Assembly (NCBI GenBank): GCA_008363385.1 | Contig: RHKY01000020.1 | Span: 1-64,000 of the forward strand | Direction: 5' to 3' | DNA length: 64,000 nucleotides | DNA from: Acidobacteriota bacterium | GTDB taxonomy: Bacteria > Acidobacteriota > Thermoanaerobaculia > UBA5066 | Part shown: positions 53,870 to 62,501 of the stretch, piece after piece | How positions within the stretch are numbered: position 1 is the stretch's first letter | How the letters are laid out: each line of letters starts with the position of its first letter | The notes under the pieces: generated by a model | The model's input: the letters and a program-made list of their open reading frames with translations, nothing else | Databases searched by the model: none | Told to the model about the DNA's origin: nothing | Program-made: the position numbers and the translations under genes

Positions 53870-54823
53870 TTGACTCCCCTGGACTACGCGCGCAGGTACT
53901 GGAAGCTCCAGGTCCCGATGGGGACCGGCCCCGACGCGACGGTGCAGACCGTGAAGATCCACCAGTACCGGCTGGTGAACATGACCGGGGGCGCTTCGCC
54001 GTCCCTCACGGCCAAGGACAGGCTCCTCGGGGAGGCGAAGAAGGCGCTCCTGAAGGACAAGACGGTCGAGGTGCAGGTGGTCCTCTCCCGCGACCCCGGG
54101 CAGAGGCAGTCGTTCATCTTCACGCAGTGGTCGGACCTGGCCGTGATCCTCCTCCGACCGTTCATCGGGAAGGGGTCGCCCGAGGAGGTCCAGGTGGCCC
54201 TCCAGCTCGCGGTCCGCTACGGGTTGACGAGCGAGGCGAACCTGCAGCAGTACGCCGACGACAGCCGGATCGGCCTCGACTGCAACGGCTTCGTCGGCAA
54301 CTACCTCCGGCAGCGGAACGACGGAAGCCTCAAGTGGTACGGGATGTCGTCGGACACGACCTCCTCGAGCTCGAGGATCCGGGACCTGCTGCAGAAGGAG
54401 GGGCGGCAGGTGAAGAAGGTCGACGAGCTGACGCCGGAGGGGATCTACATGATGGGGCTGGTGGACGGCTCCGGCGAGGTCGTGAACACGAGCGTCCCCG
54501 CGGGGCACGTGACGATCACGGAGCCGTTCACGCTCGGCAGCTCGTACCTCCCCGGGGTGGCGGCCGCGGCTGCCGCCGTCCCGCCGGTGGTGGGGCCGGC
54601 CCGGGCCGGGATCGGCGTGGCGTCGTACCTCCTCAACCACGTCGCGAGGGCCGTCCCCGGCTCGGCGCCGACGCTCCAGGTCGTCGAGTCGACGGGGGCG
54701 AAGAACAACGGCCTCGTCAGCTCGACGTACGGGCTGCAGCCCCCCACCGCCAAGGGCGTCTTCACCGTCCAGCGGGGCCTCGGGATGGGCCAGATGAAGG
54801 TGAAGATCTTCCGGCTGACCTGA
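53870..54823 (+). CDS. NlpC/P60-like cysteine peptidase candidate
   Basis: A 317-residue protein starting at TTG 53870 after AAAGGAGGGG. GLDCNGFVGNYL at about 136-145 resembles the NlpC/P60 nucleophile motif (D-C-S/N-G-F/L-V), and AGHVTITEP at 211-219 would supply the catalytic His 75 residues later, as in the family. The N-terminal 100 residues are beta-rich. No signal peptide is seen, which is unusual for a cell-wall peptidase, so it may act inside or be released another way. The assignment is by motif only. Confidence 0.6.
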   Translation: MTPLDYARRYWKLQVPMGTGPDATVQTVKIHQYRLVNMTGGASPSLTAKDRLLGEAKKALLKDKTVEVQVVLSRDPGQRQSFIFTQWSDLAVILLRPFIGKGSPEEVQVALQLAVRYGLTSEANLQQYADDSRIGLDCNGFVGNYLRQRNDGSLKWYGMSSDTTSSSSRIRDLLQKEGRQVKKVDELTPEGIYMMGLVDGSGEVVNTSVPAGHVTITEPFTLGSSYLPGVAAAAAAVPPVVGPARAGIGVASYLLNHVARAVPGSAPTLQVVESTGAKNNGLVSSTYGLQPPTAKGVFTVQRGLGMGQMKVKIFRLT

Positions 54824-54829
54824 GCGGGC

Positions 54830-57208
54830 CTACTTCGAGACCGGGAGCGAGGACGGGCGGTCGGCGGGCGCCCTCCCGAAACGGGTGTTCGGCTTCGGCC
54901 CCATCTCGAAGAGGAGCTCTCCCCCCGCGGCGAGGTCCTCGTGCCTCACGTACGACTTCTCCCACCGCTTCCCGTTCAGAAGGACTCCCTGCACCCAGGC
55001 GTTCCGCTCGGAGAGCTCCGGCGCGCGGATCACGAGGCGCCGGCCGTCCCCGAGGTGGACCACCGCCTCGCGCGAGGCCGGGACGCCGAGGACGTACTCG
55101 CCGCTCCCCGGCGCCACGGGGTAGAAGCCGAGGGCGCTGAAGAGGTACCAGGCGCTCATCTGGCCGCAGTCGTCGTTCCCGCCGAGGCCGTCGGGGGCGT
55201 CGCGGTACATCCGCCGCCGGATCTCTCGGACGCGCTCCTGAGTCTTCCAGGGCATCCCGGCGAAGGCGTAGAGGTACGGCACGTGGTGGCTCGGCTCGTT
55301 TCCGTGCGCGTAGCTCCCGACGAAGCCGGCCCGGTCGAGGTCCTCGGTCCCCGCGATGCGCGCCTCGTCGAGCGGCGTCGTGAAGAGCCGGTCGAGGCGC
55401 GCGGCGAACGCCTCGTCCCCCCCGCACCGCTCGACGAGCCAGGCCACGTCGTGCGGGACGTGGAAGAGGTAGTTCCAGGCGTTCCCCTCGATGTAGCCCT
55501 GCCCCTCCGTCGCGAGCGGGTCGAACGGCGTCCGGTAGCTCCCGTCCCGCCGCCGCGCCCGGAAGAAGCCGGTCGCGGGGTCCCAGAGGTTGCGGCCCGA
55601 GCGGGCGCGCCGGAGGAAGACCCCGGCCTCGGCGTCCTTCCCCAGGCTCCGCGCGAAGTTCGCGATCGTCCAGTCGTCGTAGGCGTACTCCAGCGTCTTC
55701 GAGGCGGAGCTCGACTGCGTGTCGTCGGGGACCCAGCCGAGCTCCAGGTACCCGCCGAGCCCGTCGTAGCCCGGGTGCGTCGCGCTCGCCATCACGGCCT
55801 CCCACGCCTTCTCGCCGTCGAATCCGCGGATCCCCTTCAGCCACGCGTCGGCGATGACGGGGACGGCGTGGTAACCCGTCATGCACCAGGTCTCGTTGGC
55901 GTGGAACGACCAGACGGGGAGGAGCTTCCACGGCGACTCCTCGTAGTGGGCGAGGAGGGACCGGACGAGGTCCGACGTGCGCCGCGGCTGGAGGAGCGTG
56001 AAGAGCGGGTGGAGGGCGCGGTAGGTGTCCCAGAGGCTGAAGACGGTGTGGTTCGTGAAGCCCTCGGCGCGGTGGACGGCGCGGTCGGCGCCCCGGTACC
56101 GGCCGTCGACGTCCTGGTACTCCACGGGGGAGAGGAAGGCGTGGTAGAGGGCCGTGTAGAAGACGCGCCGCTCGCCCTCGGTCCCGGCGAAGTCGACGCG
56201 GGCGAGCTCCTTCTCCCAGCGCTCTTCGGCCTCGGCGCGGACGCGGTCGAAGTCGGAGTGCGGGACCTCGGCCTCCAGGTTGGCGAGCGCCCCCTCCTCG
56301 CTCACCGCCGAGAGGGCGAGCCTCACGACGATCGCCTCGCCCTCCCCGGTCTCGAAGTCGAAGTGGACGGCGAGCTTCCGCCCCGTCATCTCTGGAAACC
56401 GCTCGCCCACGTCCCACTTCCGCCAGAAGCCGCGGTACGGGACGACCTCGGCGTCGCGCGCCCCCCACGACCGGAACGGCTTCGAGAAGGCCATGGCGAA
56501 GTAGAGCTGCCGGTCGCGCGCCCAGCCGCGGGTGTGCCGGTAGCCGGTGACGAGCGCCGGCCCCCTCACCGCCACGCGCGAGAAGGTGACCTTCCCGTCC
56601 CAGCCGTAGATCGACCGGGCGAGGTCGAGGACGAGCCGGGACTCCTCGCTCCTCGGGAAGGTGTAGCGGTGGACGCCGACGCGGGTCGTGGCCGTAACCT
56701 CCGCCAGGACGCCCGGGTCCGTCAGCCGGACGGAGTAATAGCCGGGCGAGGCGGTCTCGCTCGCGGGGTCGTACCGCGAGCGGTAGCCGCTTCCCGGCTC
56801 CTCCGCCCGTCCCGGGTCGAGGCGGAGAGGGCCGACCGTCGGCATCACGAGGAAGTCGCCGAGGTCCGAGTGCCCCGTGCCGTGGAAGTGGGTGTGGCTG
56901 AAGCCGACGATCGTCGGGTCGCCGTGCTGGTAGCCCGCGCAGTACCGGTAGACGCCCCTGTCGTACGTCTTGCCGTCGAGCGTGTACTCGGCCGTGCTCG
57001 TGTCGGGCGAGAGCTGCACCGTGCCGAACGGGACCGTCGCGCCGGGGTAGGTGTGCCCCATCCCCATCGTCCCGACGAAGGGGTCGACGAGGGCGACGCG
57101 GCGCCCGGGCGAGGCCGCCCCCGCGAGGCTCCGGCCCGAGGGGAGCGCGACGGCGGCGACGGCGGCGGCGAGGGCGAGGAGGGCCGAGGAGGACGCGGCG
57201 GCGCGCAT
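54830..57208 (-). CDS. GH92 family alpha-mannosidase, exported
   Basis: A 792-residue glycoside hydrolase. The signal peptide (about 1-30) is followed by VDPFVGTMGMGHTYPGATVP, then SHTHFHGTGHSDLGDF, NHTVFSLWDTYRALHPLF and FHANETWCMTGYHAVPV. The C-terminal GGNDDCGQMSAWYLFSALG is the strongest GH92 signature. Members are calcium-dependent exo-alpha-mannosidases acting on N-glycans or yeast mannan. Glu in the NETWCM and GNDDCGQMSAW regions fits the catalytic acid/base set. It is convergent with the NlpC-like gene (6-bp gap), and no transporter or other glycosidase is adjacent. Confidence 0.92.
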   Translation of the reverse strand: MRAAASSSALLALAAAVAAVALPSGRSLAGAASPGRRVALVDPFVGTMGMGHTYPGATVPFGTVQLSPDTSTAEYTLDGKTYDRGVYRYCAGYQHGDPTIVGFSHTHFHGTGHSDLGDFLVMPTVGPLRLDPGRAEEPGSGYRSRYDPASETASPGYYSVRLTDPGVLAEVTATTRVGVHRYTFPRSEESRLVLDLARSIYGWDGKVTFSRVAVRGPALVTGYRHTRGWARDRQLYFAMAFSKPFRSWGARDAEVVPYRGFWRKWDVGERFPEMTGRKLAVHFDFETGEGEAIVVRLALSAVSEEGALANLEAEVPHSDFDRVRAEAEERWEKELARVDFAGTEGERRVFYTALYHAFLSPVEYQDVDGRYRGADRAVHRAEGFTNHTVFSLWDTYRALHPLFTLLQPRRTSDLVRSLLAHYEESPWKLLPVWSFHANETWCMTGYHAVPVIADAWLKGIRGFDGEKAWEAVMASATHPGYDGLGGYLELGWVPDDTQSSSASKTLEYAYDDWTIANFARSLGKDAEAGVFLRRARSGRNLWDPATGFFRARRRDGSYRTPFDPLATEGQGYIEGNAWNYLFHVPHDVAWLVERCGGDEAFAARLDRLFTTPLDEARIAGTEDLDRAGFVGSYAHGNEPSHHVPYLYAFAGMPWKTQERVREIRRRMYRDAPDGLGGNDDCGQMSAWYLFSALGFYPVAPGSGEYVLGVPASREAVVHLGDGRRLVIRAPELSERNAWVQGVLLNGKRWEKSYVRHEDLAAGGELLFEMGPKPNTRFGRAPADRPSSLPVSK

Positions 57209-57285
57209 GGCGTCAGTCTCCGCCCGGCGCGGATCCCGTCAACCCCGTGGCAAACTCCCGCGATTCGCTCTTCGTGGAGGTGACC

Positions 57286-59406
57286 GTGGCCCGTCCGACC
57301 GTGCTCCTCGCGGCTCTGCTCGTCGTGGCCCGTCCCGCCCGTCCCGCGGAGCCGGCGGGGGACGAGCCCCCGGCGCTCGAGTACCGCCTCGCCCGGGCGG
57401 CGACCGCGGCGGCCGACGGGGCGCTGCGGCTCCACGAGACGGCGGAGGCGCGGCGCTGGCTCACGGAGGTCCCCCCGGCCGAGCGGGGCTGGGAGTGGCG
57501 GTACCTTTCCGCGCTCTCGGACCGGAGCGTCGGGGTGGCGGCGGCGCACGAGGGGCGTGTCCTCGGCGTCGCCGTCTCCGCGGACGGATCACGGGTGGCG
57601 ACGGCCGGCTCGGACGGGAAAGCCCGGCTCTGGGACGCGCGGACGCTCGCCCCGGTGGCCACGCTCTCGGGGCACGCGGGCGCCGTCTGGAACGCCGTCT
57701 TCTCGCCCGACGGCGGCCGGCTCGCCACCGCCTCCTCCGACGGCACGGTCCGGGTCTGGGACGCCTCGAACGGCGCCCCGGCCCGCACGCTCGAAGGGGT
57801 CGGGAAGGGGATCGCCGCGGTCGCCTTCCGCCCCGACGGCAAGGAGCTCGTCTCCGTCTCCTGGGACCGGACACCCGAGCGCGGCGTGCGAGGGGTCGTG
57901 AAGGTCTGGGAACCCTCCTCCGGCGAGCTGCTCCGCACTCTCGAGCACGGGGTCAAGCCGATCGTCTGCGCCGCCTACAGCCCGGACGGCTCGCGGCTGG
58001 CGGCGGGGACGTGGGACTTCGACGTGGCGGTCTTCGAGACCGCGACGTGGGCGAAGGAGGCCTCGCTCACTCCCCCGAAAGACGAGGCTTACAAGGCCGT
58101 GCAGGCGCTCGCCTTCTCCCCCGAGGGGCGGCGGCTCGCCGTCGGGGCCAAGGACGGGACCGTGCGCCTCTGGGACCTCCCGGGCTCCAGGCTGGCCGCG
58201 ACGCTGACCGGGCAGGCGGAAGGCCGGGCGCAGTGGGTGAACGGGGTGACGTGGGTGAAGGACGGAGCCGGGCTCGCCTCCGTGTCGAGCGACGGGACCG
58301 TCCGGCTGTGGGACGCCGCCTCGGGAAGGCAGGAAGCCGTCCTGCACGGCCACGCCGGGCCGGTCCTCTCGGTCGCCTCCTCCCGCGACGGGAGGCGGGT
58401 CTTCACCGGAGGGGGGGACGGGACGCTCCGGGCGTGGGCGCCCGAGGCCGAGGCACGGGGCCTCCTCCGGGAGCGGGCCAGCGGGTACGACGTGACGTTC
58501 TCCCCCGACGGACGTCGCGTCGCCTCGACCGGCTGGGAGGGCTGGGTGACGGTCTGGGACGCCGTCACCGGCGAGAGGCTCCTCTCGTGGACGGGGCACG
58601 GCGAGTCGGGCGTCCGGGCCTCCTTCAGCCCCGACGGGAGGTGGCTCGCCACGACCGGCAACGACGGGAAGGTGACGCTGTGGGACGCGGCGACGGGAAC
58701 GAAGGCCCGGGACCTCGAGGCGTTGCCCGCCGGCCGGAGCACCGGGATCGCGTTCACTCCCGACTCGCGCTGGCTCGCCTCGCCGGCGGGGAAGGGGATC
58801 GTGAAGGTCTGGGACGTCCCGGCCGGGACGCTCCGGGCAACGCTCGCCGACGGCGAGCGCGTGACGTCGCACGTCGCGTTCAGCCCGGACGGCACGACCC
58901 TGGCGGCGGCGGGAGCCGACGGCGTCGCCGTCCTCTGGGACTGGAAGAGGCAGCTCGTCGCCGGGCGGCTGGAGCATCCCGGCGGCACGCTCCAGGTCGC
59001 GTTCGACCCGACGGGGAGGCTGCTCGCCACGGGGTCGGCAGGGCGGACGATCGTCGTCTGGGACGTCGCGACCCGCAGGCGGCTCCGGGAGCTCCGCGGG
59101 CACACCGAGGCGGTCCACGCGCTGGCGTTCTCGCCGGACGGCTCACGCCTGGCCAGCGCCGGCGGGGACGACTCCCTGAGGATCTGGGACCCGGCGGCGG
59201 GCGAGCTCGTCCTGACGGTCCCGGCCGCGGCGACGGTCTACGCGACCGCCTTCAGCCCCGACGGCACGCGCCTGGCGATGGTCCCCCTGGACGGGACCGT
59301 CCGCCTGCTCGACGCGGTGCCGCCTTCGGCCCGCCTGGCCCGACCCCCCGGGGATGATGTACCGTCCGCCGAAACGACGCGAAGGTCGCGAGAGGAGAAG
59401 AGATGA
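57286..59406 (+). CDS. Exported WD40 protein, 14 repeats
   Basis: A 706-residue protein. GTG 57286 begins MARPTVLLAALLVVARPAR, a signal peptide, with GGAGG just before it; an upstream in-frame GTG (57247) would add 13 residues before this hydrophobic start. A helical region (about 25-85, with EARRWLTEVPPAERGWEWRY) precedes 14 WD40 repeats, each with FSPDG...LA.A..DG.V.LWD. Fourteen repeats would make two seven-bladed propellers. It overlaps the next gene by 4 bp (ATGA), suggesting a joint function outside the cytoplasm. The partner is unknown. Confidence 0.85.
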   Translation: MARPTVLLAALLVVARPARPAEPAGDEPPALEYRLARAATAAADGALRLHETAEARRWLTEVPPAERGWEWRYLSALSDRSVGVAAAHEGRVLGVAVSADGSRVATAGSDGKARLWDARTLAPVATLSGHAGAVWNAVFSPDGGRLATASSDGTVRVWDASNGAPARTLEGVGKGIAAVAFRPDGKELVSVSWDRTPERGVRGVVKVWEPSSGELLRTLEHGVKPIVCAAYSPDGSRLAAGTWDFDVAVFETATWAKEASLTPPKDEAYKAVQALAFSPEGRRLAVGAKDGTVRLWDLPGSRLAATLTGQAEGRAQWVNGVTWVKDGAGLASVSSDGTVRLWDAASGRQEAVLHGHAGPVLSVASSRDGRRVFTGGGDGTLRAWAPEAEARGLLRERASGYDVTFSPDGRRVASTGWEGWVTVWDAVTGERLLSWTGHGESGVRASFSPDGRWLATTGNDGKVTLWDAATGTKARDLEALPAGRSTGIAFTPDSRWLASPAGKGIVKVWDVPAGTLRATLADGERVTSHVAFSPDGTTLAAAGADGVAVLWDWKRQLVAGRLEHPGGTLQVAFDPTGRLLATGSAGRTIVVWDVATRRRLRELRGHTEAVHALAFSPDGSRLASAGGDDSLRIWDPAAGELVLTVPAAATVYATAFSPDGTRLAMVPLDGTVRLLDAVPPSARLARPPGDDVPSAETTRRSREEKR

Positions 59407-59750
59407 GGTCCATCAGGATGGGACGGCGTGTCCTCGGGATCGGTGCGGCCGCCCTGGCGCTCGTCATCGCGACGGGCGCTGCCCTCGCCCAGGAGAAGGC
59501 CGCCCCGGCGGCCGGGGAGAAGAAGATGCAGATCGAGAAGACGGACACCCTCGCGTCGGTCCTCGAGAGGCTCGAGGGGAAGGCCGTGCGGCTGCGCCTG
59601 GCCGGCAGCGGCGAGGAGCTCTCCGGGAAGCTGACGGTCGTCGGGAAGGACGTCGTCCAGCTCTCGGAGCTGTCCGGCCGCGAGTTCTTCGACGCGGTCG
59701 TCCGCGTCGACCAGATCGCGGCGGTCGTCGTCCAGACCCGCAGCCGCTGA
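59403..59750 (+). CDS. Small exported protein coupled to the WD40 gene, 115 aa
   Basis: A signal peptide (about 1-29, ending ALA-QE) is followed by a Lys/Glu-rich linker and a 70-residue domain (LASVLERLEGKAVRLRLAG, then GKLTVVGKDVVQLSEL and FFDAVVRVDQIAAVVVQ). The second half resembles small Sm-like beta folds, by pattern only. The ATG overlaps the WD40 stop by 4 bp. Met at residue 6 (59418) is another start. The 182-bp gap to the next gene contains nothing I can identify. Confidence 0.75.
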   Translation: MRSIRMGRRVLGIGAAALALVIATGAALAQEKAAPAAGEKKMQIEKTDTLASVLERLEGKAVRLRLAGSGEELSGKLTVVGKDVVQLSELSGREFFDAVVRVDQIAAVVVQTRSR

Positions 59751-59932
59751 GGTCCGCGGGGTCGTGGCGGGGCGGGCCCGGCGCGCGACGACGGGCGGAC
59801 CCGGTCGGGCCCCTTCGCCCTCCGGGCGCGAGGGGACCGGCCGGCTCGGCGCCGAGGGAGCCTTGCCAGAGAGCGGGCCGGTCGGCCACGTCCTCGATGC
59901 CGCTCCGGCGCGGCCTGGAGGGTTGTAGCAGC

Positions 59933-62344
59933 ATGACGCGGCCCGGCGCCTCACCCCGTCCCGCGGTGGCGGGGAACCGGGCCCTCGGAGCGGGCCGCAC
60001 CCTTCTCGCCGGGCTCCTCCTCGTCGTGCTCGCGGAGGCGGCCCTCTTCGCGGGCGCGATCTTCGGAGGGGAGACGTTCCGCGAGCGCGACCTCGCTTTC
60101 CTTCATCGCCCCGCCAAGTCGCTCGTCGCCCCGCTCTGGAGGGCGTCCGCGGGCCTCCCCCTCTGGAACCCCTTCTACGCGTCCGGCCAGCCCTACGCGG
60201 CGAACCCGGCGCATGCAACCTTCCACCCGCTCACCCTCCTCTTCCTCGGCCTCCCGTTCGAGGCGGCCTTCCGCGCGCAGGTGCTCGTCCCCCCGCTCGT
60301 GGGAGGGCTGTCGGCATTCGCCCTCGCCCGCGCCCTCGGGAGGAGCCGTGCGGCGTCGGTCCTCGGCGCGGTCGGGTGGGGCTTCGGCGGGTACCTCGTC
60401 TCGTGCACGAACCTCCTCCCGATCCTCTTCGCGGCCTCGGTGGCTCCGGCGGTCCTCGCGTTCGCGGTTCGCTGCGCGCGCGAAGGCCGGTCCCGGGACG
60501 TGGTGGGTCTTTCGGTCAGCGTGGCCCTCGTCGCGGCGGCCGGGGAGCCGAGCACGCTCCTGATGCTCCCGCTCCTCGTCGCCGCCGCGCTGGCGGCGGG
60601 GCCGCGGCGGGCGTCGCCGCTCCGCTCCGCGCTGGCCTCCCCGCGCGCGCTCCTCCTGGGTGCCGCGCTCGGGGCGGGCCTTTCGGCCGCGAGCCTCCTT
60701 CCGGGCTTCCACCACGCCGCCAAGACCATCCGCGCGGGCGGCCTGCCGGACCGGCTCGCGGGCGAGTGGTCGCTCCCACCGGCGAGGCTGCTGGAGCTGG
60801 CTTCGCCTCGGGCGCTGGGGCACGTCGACGAGGAAGACGGGGCGTGGTACTGGGGCGGCGGCCTCTACCCGGGCACGCGCTTCCCGCTCTTCTACTCGCT
60901 CTACCCGGGCCTGTGTGTGACGCTGCTGGCCCTCGTGGCCGCCGTCCGGGGCTGGAGGCGGCTCTGGCCGTGGTTCGCGGTGTCCGGCCTCGGGCTGCTC
61001 CTCGCGCTGGGTGCCAACGCGCCGTTCTGGCCCCTGGCACGGGGGATCCCGCTCCTCTCGGGCATCCGGTACCCGGAGAAGTTCGTGCTCCTCCTGGCGC
61101 TCCCGCTCCTCGTCCTGGCCACGTACGGCTTCGACTGGACGCTCGGGTCGCGCGCCCGTCCGCTTCGCGCGCTCGCGGCCGGTCTGGGGCTCGCCGCCGG
61201 CCTCGGCCTCTGCGCGGCGGCGGTGATCTCGTGGGCGGACGGCCGCGGCACGCCCCCGTGGGCGGAGCTGGGCGTGGCGCCGCACCTGGCGGCCCGCTTC
61301 GGTGAGGTCGCCGCCCGGGACGCCCTCCGAGTGGCCGGCGTCGCGGCGTCCTGCCTCCTCGCCCTGGCGGTCTTCCGGCGGTCCCGCTCCTGGGGCCGTC
61401 TCGCCCTGGTCGCGGTCACGGCGGCCGACCTGGCGCACGTCGGGCGGTCGCTCGTCCCCTCGGAGCCGGTCGCCGAGGCCGCCGCCGCTCCGCCGTTCCT
61501 GCGTCCCCTTGTCGGGAGGCCCCTGGCGGGCCCCCTCTTCCACCTGGCCGCCGACGACGCCGGGAGGGGGCTCGCCCGCGTCCTCGCGTGCCCTCCGATC
61601 CCCGTCCAGTGGGGGATTGCCTTGACGCTGGAGGAGGACTTCGAGCTGGTCGCCCTCGAATGGACCGAGCGGTCGCGGAGGCTCTTCTGGAGCGCGGTGG
61701 AGAGGAAGCCCGAGGCCATGCCGGCCCTCCTCTCACGGCGGGGGGTCGCCGCCGTCGTGAAGCTCCGCCCCGGGGTCCGCGTCGCCGGCGGCCTCCTCCG
61801 GATGCCTACCGGGACGACGTCCCCGGCGGAGCTCGCCCTGCCCGCGTCCCCGCGGCTCCCGGTCTTCGCGGCGAAGCGTGTCGCGTGGTACCCGGAGCCG
61901 GACGGCTGGGTGGACGTCGTCCTCGGGCTCGGGAGCGAGGCGGCCGACACCGTCTGCCTCGAGGCCGGGGACGGCACGGGCCTCCCCGATCGGCCGTCTA
62001 CCGCCGATGTGCGGGACCTCCGGACCGCTCCGGGCGCGGTCCGATTCGAGGTCGCCGTCCCGGGGCCGCTCCCGGCCGTCCTCGCCGTGAACCAGACCTG
62101 GGACGAGGGTTGGGCCGCGACCGTGGACGGCGAGCGGGTCGACGTCCTTCGGGCCGACGTCGCGCTCTCGGCGCTGGTCGTGCCGCCGGGCCATCACCGC
62201 GTGGAGCTGCGCTACCGGGACGCCTGGGTCGTCGGGGGCCTCGCCGTCTCCGGGCTCTCCCTGGCCGCGCTCGCCGGGGTCGCCGCGCTGGGGCTCGCCC
62301 GGAGGAAGGGGCCGGATTCGACCGGACGCCTCACGCGTCCTTGA
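59933..62344 (+). CDS. YfhO-family membrane protein
   Basis: An 803-residue protein with about 12 hydrophobic segments in the first 470 residues and again at the C-terminus. YfhO-type features are present: RERDLAFLHRPAKSLVAPLW, the PLWNPFYASGQPYAANP loop, and GIPLLSGIRYPEKFVLLLAL. A C-terminal soluble domain (NQTWDEGWAATVDGERVDVL) precedes a last helix. Family members are thought to be GT-C-like enzymes or factors for sugar transfer across the membrane. ATG 59933 follows GGAGGG. Its end overlaps the convergent MetS-like gene by 14 bp. Confidence 0.85.
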   Translation: MTRPGASPRPAVAGNRALGAGRTLLAGLLLVVLAEAALFAGAIFGGETFRERDLAFLHRPAKSLVAPLWRASAGLPLWNPFYASGQPYAANPAHATFHPLTLLFLGLPFEAAFRAQVLVPPLVGGLSAFALARALGRSRAASVLGAVGWGFGGYLVSCTNLLPILFAASVAPAVLAFAVRCAREGRSRDVVGLSVSVALVAAAGEPSTLLMLPLLVAAALAAGPRRASPLRSALASPRALLLGAALGAGLSAASLLPGFHHAAKTIRAGGLPDRLAGEWSLPPARLLELASPRALGHVDEEDGAWYWGGGLYPGTRFPLFYSLYPGLCVTLLALVAAVRGWRRLWPWFAVSGLGLLLALGANAPFWPLARGIPLLSGIRYPEKFVLLLALPLLVLATYGFDWTLGSRARPLRALAAGLGLAAGLGLCAAAVISWADGRGTPPWAELGVAPHLAARFGEVAARDALRVAGVAASCLLALAVFRRSRSWGRLALVAVTAADLAHVGRSLVPSEPVAEAAAAPPFLRPLVGRPLAGPLFHLAADDAGRGLARVLACPPIPVQWGIALTLEEDFELVALEWTERSRRLFWSAVERKPEAMPALLSRRGVAAVVKLRPGVRVAGGLLRMPTGTTSPAELALPASPRLPVFAAKRVAWYPEPDGWVDVVLGLGSEAADTVCLEAGDGTGLPDRPSTADVRDLRTAPGAVRFEVAVPGPLPAVLAVNQTWDEGWAATVDGERVDVLRADVALSALVVPPGHHRVELRYRDAWVVGGLAVSGLSLAALAGVAALGLARRKGPDSTGRLTRP

Positions 62345-62501
62345 AGGGGACGGTCGGCCGGCCTCCCTCGGTGCGGTCGCCGGCGGCGTCGGGCGTCTCC
62401 GCCCGGGGGGGCGTCGTCAGGACCTTCCAGAAGAACTTCCCGGTGAAGAAGAGGATCACGCTCCACGTGATCCCGAGCATCGTCCAGGCGGCGGGGGTCA
62501 T
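62331..62501 (-). CDS. MetS-like small subunit of NSS transporter, 56 aa
   Basis: A short protein beginning MTPAAWTMLGITWSVILFFT with a single transmembrane helix and a polar tail. It starts inside the stop of the NSS transporter gene (ATGA overlap). In Corynebacterium glutamicum, a similar small protein, MetS, is needed with the NSS transporter MetP for methionine and alanine import. The position and form fit that role. Its 3' end overlaps the convergent YfhO gene by 14 bp. Confidence 0.8.
   Translation of the reverse strand: MTPAAWTMLGITWSVILFFTGKFFWKVLTTPPRAETPDAAGDRTEGGRPTVPFKDA

Noticed and set aside
59751-59932. Possible RNA gene in the 182-bp gap before the YfhO-like gene.
   Set aside because: Several short GC stems but no tRNA, riboswitch or terminator pattern; expected by chance at this composition.
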